The position numbers were made by a program, and so were the translations under genes. Positions 44,406-57,234 of a stretch of DNA of 64,000 nt are shown here, one piece after another. The stretch is from contig CM069876.1 of NCBI GenBank assembly GCA_036172665.1, positions 6,944,001 to 7,008,000 of the forward strand, in the 5' to 3' direction. How positions within the stretch are numbered: position 1 is the first letter of the stretch; every line of letters starts with the position of its first letter. The notes beneath the pieces are model-generated. The model was not told the DNA's origin. It made no database searches and was given only the letters and a program-made list of their open reading frames with translations. The DNA comes from Prosopocoilus inquinatus (lineage: Eukaryota; Arthropoda; Insecta; Coleoptera; Lucanidae).

Positions 44406-45255
44406 ATTGTTTAAATGGAATCCTACATATTTTATTACATATTTGGATAGCAATTGAAAAACTGATAAAACTTATATAATAACATATTAACCTATTTTCA
44501 GTACTTAGAAACCATCCAACTTCAGATGTCTGTCTTAAGGTTATTTTAAATGACAACACGTTGAAATCTCGAACAAACACGTCCAAACATCTGCACTTTC
44601 AAGTCATTTACGAATTCTGAACGTCGGTATGCCAACAACAACAAAGAGCTTGTTTCAAGAATTGTCAAATTATTCAGCTATTTTAAATGGAACACCCTAT
44701 GTATTATTAGATGATCGGAGAGTCATTTTTATTAACTTTCCAATGATACCACACTTAATACATTTCAATTTAAAAACGTTTCAGTTATTGTTAAGGAATT
44801 AATCAGAAATTACAGTAGTTCGCTGTGTGACATTCCCATTCGAATCAGGAATGTGTTGCATAATACGGTTTTGAAGTACTAACTGACATTTGCAATTCGC
44901 ACTTATTTTTTATCAAATTTCTAAAAATAACCATTCAGAACCAATAAAAACTACCCGTAAGGGTTTACTGAAATTTCGCCAAGATGTATATGCATTGCAT
45001 TATCTATGAAGTTAACATGTAATAATAAATAATGATTACATTTGTCATTTTGTGTAAATTACTATCAAGATTAATTTCTTCACAGCTAAAACAGTTAATA
45101 ACCATTTAATTTAACAAATTGGGAGAATTTCTTTTTTAGAAAAGAGACTGGCGACCACTTATTCGAAACGTAAATCGCATTAAGTCTTTCATTTTCAGAG
45201 AAACTCATCCTAGAAGCAATCATGCTAAATGACAAATAAAATCGTTATTATTATA
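44406..45255. other. No gene recognised, one solo MITE-type end
   Basis: ATTTTAAATGGAACACCCTA at 44680 is the complement of the TAGGGTGTTCCATTTAAAAT ends seen in this genome's foldback elements. No partner end nearby. Confidence 0.35.
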
Positions 45256-45258
45256 AGC

Positions 45259-45420
45259 AGAGGCGGCCTTAATAATTGCGAGGCCCTGGGCGAGAAATTT
45301 TTGCGGGACACTTGCGGTAAGAGAAAAAGATTTTATTCTTTGGATCACAAAGAGCAAAAAATACTCAATAAATTTTAAAAAGTACGTAAAATAATTTTCC
45401 CAACACATCAGTGTTACCTA
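45259..45420 (+). repeat. hAT-like end / dispersed repeat, copy 1
   Basis: CAGAGGCGGCCTTAATAATT, then GCGAGGCCCTGGGCGAGAAA and TTTTTGCGGGACAC. It matches 61175-61335 over ~160 bp. A possible opposite end, read as complement (CTGCGGCCTTAACAAACG), lies near 46800, which would make an ~1.5 kb element containing the tandem array below. Confidence 0.5.
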
Positions 45421-46250
45421 AGTTACTGTTATTTTTTTTTTAATATGTCGTTATATGAAAGTGTGAAAAAAAGAAAACTGTGGAAAGACTCGTGTTTTAA
45501 CACACATATTTAGGTTGCTATCGATCACATAATAATTAAACTGAACAAATTCGAATAATAAATAAAGAAAAAAAATGACGAATAATTGATAATCGACAAA
45601 TAAAAACAAAATAGCGTCAAATCTATTAAAACAATAACAAAACATGATCGCCGATAGAACGAAAATAAGAATGCGTAAAACTAAGAATAAGACAAATCTA
45701 TTGACAACCAAAAATTTAATCTGTAAATATTAAAGATTAAAATGAACTAAACTCAAATCGAGTAAATGAAAAAAAGAAAAAAAAACAACGAAAATCAATC
45801 AATCAATCGTATCAAATAAAATCATCACGTCGAACAAAACAAAACATGAAAGATGATAGACGAGAATAAAAATTGTATAAAAGAAGTTGTGGATAAATTC
45901 CGTATTTTCAAGACAATTAATTTTACCAAAAAATCCCGGGACGCGTCAATTTTGTCTAATTAGGGAAAGGAGGGGGTAGGTACCATTTAATTTAAAAAGT
46001 TAACACTCGCTCAGCATTTTGCACCCCGTAGTATTAAAAATAGTTTTTGGAAAGGGCAAAAATTTCAATAAAATTGACAGTCTCGAGGTTTTTTTTTGTT
46101 TCGAAAATATCGAATTTATCCGTTACTTAGTTTCCAGACTATATTAAAAATTGAACTAAATAATATCAATTAAAAAAAATGGAGACAATACGAAATAATA
46201 TTATAATAATAATAAATAACAATAAATAATATTATATATTGAAAATTAAC
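45421..46250. other. A-rich low-complexity DNA
   Basis: Purine-rich, with AATCAATCAATC and ATAATAATAATAA runs. Compositional relatives lie at 34.5-34.8, 47.0-47.2, 54.4-55.1 and 63.3-63.4 kb, on either strand. No gene. Confidence 0.4.
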
Positions 46251-46254
46251 TCGA

Positions 46255-46935
46255 AAGTTCAAACAATTTGAGAACCACTGGCGAAAAATTTGTTATTACA
46301 TCGAACCCTTCTTAGGGCGTCTATTAAAACTAAATTGCCAACGACGTCATTGTTATTGGCAATCAAAAGCGAAAGTAAATAAATGCTTTGAGGATGAATC
46401 ACAAAGCCGCTGAAAATTTTGGGAACCGCTGACGGATCGAAAACATTCAAATTTCTTGTTACACGTTAAAATTCTGTTTTAGGATAACCGTTAGAACGAG
46501 ATAGTTGCTGTCGATTTGCTCGACACAGAGCAGATGAAAGAGATTCTAATGAATGCTTATAAACGATTTTGAGAACCACAAGCTTTTTGTTTCTACATGG
46601 AGACTCGAAAAATCGTTTTAGGACGCCAGTCAGAGCAAAATCGCGCTTGATATCTTTATTCGTGCACAAAAGAAATGAGAATGAACTTAAAAAAACACAA
46701 AACAGTTTGAGAACCACTTAAAATCCGTAAAGTTCTCCTTGTTATATCGAACACTTGGCAAAGTTAGGTGTTCCATAGGCATCGTTTGTTAAGGCCGCAG
46801 AAGAAAGGCCGCAAGGGATCTGTACGTTAACTCCAAAGCACAAACAATTTGAGAACCACTGGCGAAAAATTCGTTATTACACCGAAACCCTCTTAGGGCA
46901 TCTATTAAAACTAAATTGCCGACGACGCAATACAA
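46255..46935. repeat. Degenerate ~145 bp tandem array, about five units
   Basis: TTTGAGAACCACTGG-like strings recur at about 46265, 46415 (TTTTGGGAACCGCTG), 46567, 46708 and 46848, a spacing of 140-152. Units continue with GCGAAAAATTTGTTATTACA, TCGAACCCTTCTTAGG and CTATTAAAACTAAATTGCC, best kept in the first and last units. The complement CAGTGGTTCTCAAATTG has the form of a hAT terminal repeat. Confidence 0.65.
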
Positions 46936-48055
46936 AATCGGATCGGATCAAGAGAGAAAGAAAAAACAGAAGAATCAAACCGAGTCAAGAAAAGACAAAA
47001 GACGATCTGCGATGAAGATAAAATGAAAAGAAAAAAGTCAGATCAAATCAAGAAATCAAGAAAGTTTGACACCAAAAGAAAAAAAACAGAGTAAATCAAA
47101 TTGAATCAAGAAAAGACAAAATGCGTGCGATCGGTTCATAGCTAAAAAATGAAATAAAGTCAAACAAATAAAACCAGTTAGTCAGTTAATAGCACAAAAC
47201 CGTCTTACACAACACTTTTCTGAATCGAATAGGAATGTCGTACAGTGAAGTTCTGTAAGTTGATTAATTAATTAACAGTACCTCCGTTGATATCAAACTT
47301 TAATGTATTAAGTGTGGTATCGTTTAAAAGCTAATAAAAATGGCTATCCACTCCAATTAGTTCAACTGACAAGTTATTCGACTGTGAAAACCTTTGAAGT
47401 GCCGCATGTCGTAGTGAAACCAATATCAAGAGAAAGTCTGCCACATTTTCAACTTAATAGATCGTCAAATAAATATACAACGACTTAAGTCCCAATTGAA
47501 AGCTGCAAATAAATGTCGGCTTAATTCGATAGTTCAATTGCAAATTGTAGAGCGAAACGAACTACGTAGAAATAAAGAACTGCAATGTTTTTGCATGTTC
47601 CATCCACTTACATACTTCCTCCGACTGACAATTTAACAATGGGCGTATAAATCAGTGCTTTAGCTAGAATAAAGTAACACTAATGAAAAGGTACAATAAT
47701 AATAATTGTAAACGCGCCATTACCCCATTAAACCAAGTACAGCGCAGCTAAAAATTCCTAAACAATAACACCCAGTGCCAAGAGAATTTCCTCGATGCAA
47801 ATCAAATTGCCTCTTATGTGTATTAAAGAAGTTACAATAAGAAACTGATGCGGACGTGTTTTATTAGATTTCTACGATTGAAACTTCGCGTAGCGATAAC
47901 TCAATAAAAACGATCGACAACAAATACAGGATCGCTTAGATAATCAAAAACCCATTTTCCAGAGCTCTTGCAACTTTGTAATTTAGTTACAACTCGATTA
48001 CCGAGAACTGTCTTAATATCTTTTAAAAGTTGTCACGTAAAAAGTTAGCTATCTA
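46936..48055. other. No gene recognised
   Basis: Purine-rich to about 47180, then AT-rich but non-repetitive DNA. No supported frame. Confidence 0.35.
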
Positions 48056-48057
48056 TC

Positions 48058-48079
48058 TGCTGCTGTTGCTGCTGCTGCG
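48058..48079 (+). repeat. (CTG)n microsatellite
   Basis: CTGCTGCTGTTGCTGCTGC and one further unit, with one interruption. Confidence 0.85.
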
Positions 48080-48309
48080 ACGTATCTTATCGACGTTTGT
48101 ATACAAAGTGTCACGGAAATAAATACTCCTATATATAGATAATAAAACTCGTCAAGAGTAACAAATTTTCTAAATATATATTTCTTTTGTGACCGTTCTG
48201 GTTATCGAGTTAAAATTATTTAAAAAAATTCAAATCATTGTGCGCCACTGGAGACTACACTATCTGCCCATCATCTATTTGACAAACGACCGTTTTTAAG
48301 CAACTTAAG

Positions 48310-48410
48310 AAAACGAACGATCAATCAATCAAGCAATCAATCGATAGTGAAACGTTAAGTGTACTTTCCAATTTTAATAGTATCCGGTTAACGTTTAAAA
48401 ACTATTTCAC
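48310..48410 (+). repeat. Hammerhead-like repeat family 3, degenerate copy
   Basis: A TCAATCAATCAAGCAATCAA run precedes CGATAGTGAAACGTTAAGTG and CCAATTTTAATAGTATCCGG, matching the 3' part of the family at 15.7 and 43.6 kb. The CTGANGA part is gone. Confidence 0.45.
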
Positions 48411-48749
48411 CTTACCACTTACACAGTGTGTCCCCGGATGGACCTAACTATACCTATAAATTTCCTTATTTTGAATTTTAGGAAGAAAAGTCATTTTTCA
48501 TAAACAGTTTTGCTTCTTCTAGCGAGTCCTCAGCAACTACCAAAATTTCGAAATAACATACAGCGTGATTAGAAATCGAGACAACGTGAGATTTCGTTAA
48601 GAGTAAAGTACCTTCTATTTGAAAGGTAAAGTAAAAGTGTTACTGGAAAAAGATGTTTGTAATGTCAAAAGAAGCTCAAATATATAATCTGAACGTTGTT
48701 TTTTAAAATTGACTTTTCTTGTCTTATAAGCCAACCTAATTATCGCAAA

Positions 48750-48860
48750 TAGATAAAACAGCGACATCCTACGATCGCTTTTTGATATAACATAGGATAA
48801 CAAATTGAAGCGGGTTTGCTACATAATAAGCTACCCCATGCAAGGCGGCCATGCAACAAA
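48750..48860 (+). repeat. Hammerhead repeat family 1, truncated copy D
   Basis: AGATAAAACAGCGACATCCT, ACGATCGCTTTTTGA and CCCCATGCAAGGCGGCCATG match the first module. It ends before the ribozyme module. Confidence 0.75.
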
Positions 48861-49074
48861 ATTTTGTAATTATCGCAGTTATCTATGACAATAAATATAA
48901 GTGATTTATTTCATGTCAACAAATATGTTGACAATTGTCAATCAATTTTAGAAAAATTTATTTCTTAATCATACTGAAGACAAAAAAAATCAACTTCGAG
49001 ATACAATGTTCAGATTCGATATTTCTTCTTCTCAACTTTTTTTGACATTACAAAATTTTTTTCACAGTTAATAT

Positions 49075-49775
49075 AATTATAATAATAATAATAAGTTTTA
49101 TTGTCCAACAGTACAAAATATACCAGACAGGACAAACAAGTCAGTAGTAGTAATAAATAATAAACAACACAAAATTATAATCCGACAAAAGATACGATAA
49201 GATATTAATTAACACTAATACTAAATATAAAAATTAAGTTTCGCATATCTGTATAACTACATTACTTTGTATAACAATAAACTACAGAAATATTTTGTAA
49301 GAAAAAACAGAATTTGTACCAAGAAACTATAGTATTAATTGCAAAATATCTCTTAAATGCATATTGTGAATATCACAGTCTCTGCATATGGCATTAAAAT
49401 TATTGCACATTACAAAAATAGGGGATTTTTTTATAATATTCGTACAGGCTACCATATCATATCAAAGCTCCATATTCTAATTTAGGCTTTACAAATACAT
49501 GGTATAAATTAATCATAGTTTGCACGTTAACAAAATCTCTACTATTTCTGATGACGAAACCCAACATTTTTAACGCAGACTGTACCATGTTATCGATATG
49601 ATTAGAGAAGTTGAAAGCAGAATCAAATATGACTCCCAGGTCTTTTGTATGATCAACACGTAGCAAAACTGTATTATCAAGTTTATAATGATATATAATG
49701 AGATTAACTTTTCTGTGGAAGGTTAACGATTTACATTTGTTTACATTCAGTTTCAAATTATTCTTAGTACACTTT
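49075..49775 (-). mobile_element. 5'-truncated LINE fragment inserted in a foldback arm
   Basis: Minus-strand polarity. The 3' end is the ATAATAATAATAATAAG tract at 49079, adjoining TTTTATTGTCC, much like the end of the 10.5 kb LINE. The 5' end is about 49770, where arm B sequence resumes. About 0.7 kb, retaining only the end of the reverse transcriptase. Confidence 0.75.
49457..49756 (-). pseudogene. LINE reverse transcriptase C-terminal fragment
   Basis: The 99 codons begin MKLNVNKCKSLTFHRK and continue RVDHTKDLGVIFDSAFNFSN and NLYHVFVKPKLEYGAL. This is the segment just after the YADD box in Jockey/CR1-like proteins (LNxxKCxxMxFxR ... KDLGVxFD ... LVRPxLEYxS). It has no catalytic box of its own and is cut off upstream by 5' truncation. 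It is a different subfamily from the 10.9-12.1 kb copy, whose equivalent region reads VRYLGFDLHENLDW. Confidence 0.8.
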
Positions 49776-50275
49776 ATTTTCCTGTCAAATAAAAGGTGCT
49801 TTACTTTTAACCAAATTTCACCTTTTCTCTATTTCTAACCACCCCGTATGTTATTTTGAAATTTTGGTAGTACCTAAGGATTCGCTGGAAGAAGTAAAAC
49901 CTTTTATGAAGAATAAATTTTCTTCCTAAAATTCGCAATAAGGAAGTTTATAGGCACAGCTAGAACCATTCAGGGACAAAAAAAATCAATTTTAAGACAC
50001 AACGTTCAGAATAGATATTTGAGCTTTTTTTGACATTACAAAAATCTTTTTCCAGTAATACTTTTCTTTTCTTTTCAAATAAGAGGTATTTTACTCCTAA
50101 CCAAATTTCACATTGTCTCGATTTCCAACCACCCTGTATGTTAATTCGAAATTCTGGTAATTGCCGAGGACTTGTTAGAAGAAGCAAAACTTTTTACGAA
50201 GAACGAGTTCTCTTCCTAAAATTCGAAATAAGGAAGTCTTTAGGTATAGTTGGGCCATCCGGGGACACGCTGTAT

Positions 50276-53200
50276 AACTTGACTTGTCCTATGAACTTTG
50301 TAGCTATGTTAAAGGGCTAATAATAAACAGACAAACAAACAAAATTAGTGATTTAGTCGTGGCATGTACTATGTAATGGGAAAATGGCCTATTCACATCA
50401 CACTACAACATTTGGGGGTTAAAATTAATCATAAAATCGTTTTCAAAAACGTCTTGTCTTACGTAGTTACAGAACTAGTGGAGTCCCTGAAGTGTAATTA
50501 AAATTCGCATTACGGCAATATGACTAATACTGTTTACGATTTTATTTGAAAAGGTGCACTGTATAAGTATTTAAAACTCCAATTATTTAATTTCATTTGG
50601 TATATCAAGTAAATGGTAAGTTACAGTGGGAATTGCAAGGACAGTTTTTATCCACGAATAAGTAATAAAAGTATGTTTTCTTGAGTTTCACGTATTCGAT
50701 GAAATACGATAATGAGTACAATCTTTATGTTTCATTTTCTGACGAGCATGTGGAAAGCTGACGATGCGATTCTCATGTAGAGTTCCGAAGCGAATAGGTA
50801 GCTTTGGGAAAAAAAAGTCAGACGACATCGCTGCGCCCTCACTGGGTTGTGGTGAAAGCGCATCGCAGGAAGGTGGAGTGATGTTGCAAGGAAGTTGATA
50901 AAAACAATTAACATTTGAATTAGCAGTTAGTTCTTAGCTTTAGGAAAAAGCACTCGATCTATCTCGCTGCTGCCGATTCTGAATTGAAATCCAGATTCAA
51001 TTTTCTTTTGATTAAATTCAGTAATGTTTTCCTTAAGTTTGGAATTCGCGAACTTAAAGCTCTTCCGCGAAAAGCTTTTTGTGTATCTAAACCGTTCCGA
51101 ACAATGGTCTTTTCATTTGTTTCTTTTTACAATATAATAATAAATCATTGTCACAAAATTTCAGATTATGAGAAGAAAATTCGGTTCACTTTGGTAAGTT
51201 AATTAAGACCGCTTGAAGAAGAATCACTACAATTGGTAGATCAATCCTTGTCTCTCTCTCATTTTTATAATGAGATTTATTTTGTAAAGTTTTGTTTTCT
51301 TGTGATGTTTAACGCTTCAACAACGAGAAAGAATTTAACAATTTTCAGGGATACGTGTACAACGGCCCTGTTTCGGCTTCTCGATGAAAAATACCTTTTT
51401 GAGAGCATTTTTGGCTATATCATCTCAAGTTGCTACCGAGGAAAAGAATCTCTTTCAGCGGTGGTCGTGGGTCAAAAAAACAGGTTAGGTTATCTGTAAA
51501 ACAGGGGTGGTTTCGCTGTTTATCGGGGTAAAAGAGTTTAGGGTGAATATAATTTATGATTAATTTTAAGCACAAACTATTTCAGAAATCTGTTTTCCTC
51601 GTATTAGTTCACAGACGGAATTTCTGAGTGAACTGTTCAAATTTCGCGACTATTTTGTCTTTTATAAACCGTTGGTCTTCCCACTTTATTTTCATTGAAA
51701 CATTTCCTGACTTTTTCAGGTTCTTTTTTTGATTTCCGTTAAAAAACTATGGGCACCATGGGCTGCGATTATGCAAGTTTCCTAATTTTTACTTGTTTAT
51801 ACATTTTTTCCTGATTTTAGATAGAAATAATAGATGTTAAAAAATTAAAAAAATATGTATTTATTTTTAATTATCATGAGGAGAAAAATGTTGAATTATC
51901 TTTAAAAACTAATAATTAACTAATTTTAATAACACGTATGTTTAAAATTTTAAATAAGGTTTTTCAAAAGACAAGAAGTATTGGTGCAGGCAACCCAAAG
52001 AACACAGCCGCTTGTAAGGTTGCCTAGATGGAAGATCTCATTTAATAACATATCATTTTTTTAAGAAATTTTTAACCATTCACTCAAATTATGTAATTCT
52101 TTTCAAATTTTTTAATATTTGAAACAATTTTTCAGTTTTCCAATTAATTTCACTGGCTTGCATTAAAACAAGTAAATTTCTTGACTTTTCCCGGACATTG
52201 CGAACCTTTTCTCAATTCCCTAACTTTCCCCGGTTTTGCCAGTGAGTGGCACCCCTGTTAAATTTTTTCGGCGTCAAGTACACGCTATTTTATAGAATTA
52301 TTATTGATGGTATTACAACTTCCAACATTCAGAAAGTTGGTTCAGATGGAGAGAGTTATTATTTGAATAAATAAAGGAAACTTTAACGTCTTAGTATAAA
52401 TGTAGGTCATGCCTTTTTAAAATATCGCCCTTTCGATACAAACTTACTTCGTTACTTAAAGAAAATTTACATTAATATGGCTTGTTAAAGCAATACAAAT
52501 GGAAATGGGAAAGTCTCTTAATATTATTAACTTAAACTTTTCCAAGAAACCCATCCGACACAATAAAGCTTTCTGATTATTGTTTTAATGTTAATTACGT
52601 CGTAGAGTCTAAAGCCTCCTCGCTACTTCATTATTCTAAAATAATTCGATTACAAGCAAGCGCACGGCGTTGCTTAATTCGATTGCGCAATTCTTTTTTT
52701 TAAAAATATTATACGGAAGCGATCTTTATTAGTACGGACGGCAAAAAGGCCGGGTGGGTTTTCATTAATTTTGCGAAATCGCCGATGAATAAGTAAACAA
52801 AGAATGAACTCGATCCTGGGGGAAATTTTCAATTTCCGATGTATCGGCCAACGCGAAGTCATCGCATCGGGAGTTGCAGTCCAGAAATTGGAGGAAAATT
52901 TAAATTCGATGCATTGAAATTCAACTAAGGCGATTATGCAAATGGCAGGGCTCGCCCTCATTCAATTCTTAATTAAACTGAGACGTTTAAAATCTATCTC
53001 TCAGGAAATATCTCGCCTCAAACGCACGTACATTAGCCGGTTAAGAAGTTTCTAAATAGATTCTTTAACGGAGATTTTCCTCAAGGCATGTCCCGTAATT
53101 TAATCAAAATCATTCTTTCGAAAAACTCTACGGTATGAATTTAAAAACTTTGGAATACGCAGTATAAAATGTTACTATTAATTTTTAACTAAATTACAAA

Positions 53201-54060
53201 CAGTTCAATAATTTATTTATAATGTGCGTTCTTTTTCATTATACAGGGTTTTCTTTTACTGTGTGCAAATAAAAAAAAAAAAACTTCGGTATAAATACAC
53301 GAAATGCTACTTTCTTAGGGTGGTGGGTAGCATATCATAGCCAAAAAACTTCGGTGATACCACTTATTTAGAACTGCTGAAATGTTCGGGAAATATATAG
53401 CAAGGTCAATGACGCCTTCCTCTGCAGTCGGTATGTACACGCTCACCAATACTGCATCCAATCATCAACGCAGCGTCGTAATAATAATAACTGATATGAT
53501 TCATTAGTTATTTGATTTAAAATTTTAATTCACTGAACGAAGTAATGTTACATTTATTTGTTTTACGATATTAACTATCGATGAATAAATTCGAAAATTT
53601 ATGCACCAATTAGGCGAACGCGTTAAAAATGTTTTTCTTTCTCTCTTTTACATAAATCAACTTTTGCTAATCTCGTTGCTAGCCATGAAAGTATTACTTA
53701 CGGTCCGCGGAAAAAAAGTAAATGTCAAATTTTGATAAGTCTATTAAAATTCACATGGAATGTGAGACTATAATTTATATGTACCTCTCTTTTAACCTGT
53801 TCGGCAACAACGGACCACATGCGATATTCTTAGCTTCCTGAATTGCACTAATTTTTAATTTGAAAATTCTTAAAATTGTAGTTACTTGGAGCGAAATTAC
53901 ATTTATTTATTTTAATAATTCCAGGCGCATTGTGAAGGCGTTTAAAATGTTTTGATCGATCGGATGATTTACATCATTCACAAGGTCAAGTTAAATACTG
54001 ATTTATCTTCGCGTCCTCATTCAACAGGCGGCCGCGAGAGATTAACCACCCTCAACTCAT
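50276..54060. other. No gene recognised
   Basis: Nearly 3.8 kb without a supported feature. 52560-53100 is higher-complexity DNA with a 95-codon minus frame (52674-52961) lacking any motif. The remainder is AT-rich. A poly-A run lies at 53270. Confidence 0.35.
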
Positions 54061-57000
54061 CAGCTATGCCAGCAGTTCTCAAACGGTTCGGTGAAAATCT
54101 GCTGAATTTTTTGCTAAGGACATATGAGTTCAATCGTTGCCATTTATGGTGATGTATTACAGTTTTAAATAATTGCACACAGTAAACAAACACCCGGTAT
54201 AGAGTATTACAAGATTCGCATACTCTGACATCATCAATAAAAGTTTTGATTTGTCAGAAAATTATTTTTAAATACGTTTTTATTGTGTAATCGGGGCGAG
54301 GAGGGAGCTTGCGCCAATCCTTCATAATGGGGCGGCATAGTGTTGCCAACTCAAAATTTAGTTCCTTGTTCTAAAAAAATTATATTTTCTAGAAATAATT
54401 CTATTTTGCTTTTGTTTTTCTATCGAATATCGAGAACATCTCGAAGTAGTATTGAATTAATCAATTTATTCTCTCATTTCATTTAGATTTTCTGAAATTG
54501 TTCCTTTTCTTTCATAAATTCGTACATCCTTTCTACGATCTACGATCGCCGTTTGCTCATTTTGCTTCTTCTTTTCCCGTTGCATCTGTTTTTGTTTTGA
54601 TTTTATTTGTCATATATTTTAAAACTAAATAACAAAAGTTTCTATATTCTACAAATAATTGGAATCGTCTTTTGTTTTCCTTGTTTTCTTTGGAAAATTT
54701 CGTTTCGAAAATATCGTATTATGATTTGTCTTTGCGTGATCCTTTTTGTGAATTTCGATTTATTGTTATGTCTTGAATATGTAACGTTAAGAACTTTTTT
54801 TTAAAGAACAGTTTAAATCTGTGATTCCTCTGGTATTTTTATTTATTTTATTATAATAATAATTGTCGCTGGGCGTTTTCATTCTATATTTTCTCGACTG
54901 CTAAAAACGTTCACTTTTTTAAATTGTTTTTACCATTTTAATAAACTAAACAATTATAATTTCCCTAGGAATTTTATTGTTCCCGTTTTGATTGTGTTTT
55001 TCTATCATCAAAAAGATTTTCATTTTTTTTCTTCTTTCTGATTGTGTAATTCTGGTAATTTTTTTGTCGCAAAGTATTTCGATTGCCTCTTGTCTTCCCA
55101 TTTCCTTTTTTCTTCATCCGTCAATTTCATTTTGAATGTTTATGTTAATTAGAGTACTTTTTTCTTGTGAATTTTTAAAAATGCAGATTTTGAATTTTTT
55201 CGCGCACGGCCAAATGTAAAAAGAAGAGAAATTTCATCTTCGTTCAAAATCCAAAATCCACTCCAAGCATACATAATAACTCTGAAAATAAGGTCGACAG
55301 GTAGGGTAAGGTAGCTTGCTGCATTTGTTGCAGTAAACTGATACCAGTCCCATGAGATCACTAAATACTAAATAGTATACATTCCTTTAATACAATTTTC
55401 TTAATGCACCTAAGAGTGATTCAATAAATTTAATATTATTATTGTTATTATTAAATCGTACATAGCACCAACTGCTAAATTAACTATTCGTACAGTTGGC
55501 AATATTGCTGCAGAGCTGTAACATGACATGTGCCGCCCAATCATGACGTCAAAATATATTATTTCGCTCTCTAATAGATATATTAGTTATTAATAGTAAC
55601 AGATAGTAATAACAGCAAATTCTTCATTTCAACGCAAATTTATGATTGAAAGTATCAGTGCTGGGACTTGAAGCAGTGACGTCATCCACTGATGGATACA
55701 ACAGATTAGGAATAAAAGAACGCTTTGCCCCTAACTAAAATTGTTTCTAACCTCAAAAAGCAGATATTTTACTTACATTCTTAAAATTATTGATCATCTC
55801 ATCAAACATCCAACTCCTGCATTGTACTAAACACGGTACTACACGAACTAGTATAATTTCCAATTAATTTTAGGTTTGTTCTGCACTTTCTAGACTTTTA
55901 ACTCCTTTACATCCCTACTTATTTATGCGCATCTCATTCTTACAAGAGTAATAGGTGCAAAAATTGTTAACAAGTGCAGATAAAGCGAATACAACTTTCA
56001 CGTACGTTTAGAAAGAGTGAGGTTAGGTTTGAAATATCAACATTCAAACAGTTCTAGTATCTGAAACGAATGATGGATTTGTGAAGCCATCAGATGTCAT
56101 CTGATTAAAACCAATTAGAATCTGCTAGAATAAAAGAACGACTGTTGATGAATTTGAGTCATCCGTCAAACAATAAAGAACGGGTTTGGTGGAACCGATG
56201 CCATCCAGCGGGCTTTTTGATGAAATAAAAAATGCGCCAATTGTAAACAAGAACGATAAGGTGATCAGGTCGCTGAGATTATTTTAAAATGCCAGTTTCC
56301 AACGTTGAATTCATATTTCAGTAGTAGTCCCCGTGACTATCAACATGATGCTGCTTAAGAAATAAATTTAAAATATAAAGTATCGCAACAGAATAAAGTT
56401 ATCTCAAAGTAATGCCCAAAATGTCTGTCACCAACTTCTTGGCTGGCGTAAAACTCTTCTTAAACGTTGCGAATAGTTTTGATTTGTACAGTTCTAATCT
56501 TTTAATTGTTGTTCAAATTCGATCTTTCAATTCGTCTAAATCGGAGCACCTGTTGGAAAACACACTGTTTAAGTATTCCTGCATGGGTCTTCTGCAATAT
56601 AGTGTTCCTGCCTGTTGATACCACAACATCTGGATTCGAAAAAATAGCAACCAAAACAGGAACTAGTTCGGTTTATAAAAATTCAATATGCTTGTCAGTA
56701 TTTTATTAAAAAAAAAATGGCTCTATAATCCTTTCGGCAATAATTTCCGCCCACACACAAGTTTCTGGAGATATTGTGTTCGTGCTCTTGGAATTAGTAC
56801 GAGCTATTTATTTGGGTTTCTCACCTATAATTTTGTTTATTTTTAGTGTTGGTATCCTCATATGATTCCAATTTGATTAGTTCGTTTCATTAAATAAACC
56901 TATCAAGTGAATTCAGTTTAAGGGCTTGCCACTTACCGAGATTATTTTCAACCGGAAACTTTGAAGAGGCCGATGGACATTTTGAACATTTACATTGAAA

Positions 57001-57180
57001 TAATATTGTTCTGTTCCGATGCTCTTTATATGTATATTAATTTCCTTATTTTCTAATTAAAATTCATTTAGAAACGTTGAAATTAAAACCCTGTTCCTCA
57101 ATTTTAATTATTATTATTTTTAAAATTTTATTATGAATTGGGTCAAGATTTTTGTATTAGCCTAGTTTTGACAGTATCGG
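54061..57180. other. No gene recognised, pyrimidine-rich tracts
   Basis: CAGCAGTTCTCAAACGG at 54071 resembles hAT-type ends and the tandem array at 46.3 kb. 54400-55140 is T-rich and compositionally like the complement of the A-rich tracts at 45.5 and 47.0 kb. 55380-57180 holds only short chance frames. Confidence 0.3.
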
Positions 57181-57234
57181 GGGCAATTTAAATTAAAAAT
57201 TGCAAGCTGCAATTTTTTTAGGCGTGCTCTTCAT

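Larger units (their letters stand above)
48426..50275. mobile_element. Three-armed foldback element split by other insertions
   Basis: Arm A (48426-48725) begins AGTGTGTCCCCGGATGGACC. Arm C (49976-50275) is its complement, ending GGCCATCCGGGGACACGCTG. Arm B has the same orientation as C. It lies at 48978-49070 and 49775-49975, and is cut in two by a LINE fragment. Arms B and C are tandem copies; A faces B across a spacer that holds a family 1 hammerhead fragment. The frames on the arms (48615-48803, 49960-50320) are shadows. Confidence 0.7.

Noticed and set aside
49960..50320. Opposing frames of 75 and 96 codons
   Set aside because: They are readings of the foldback arm, repeated in arms A and B.
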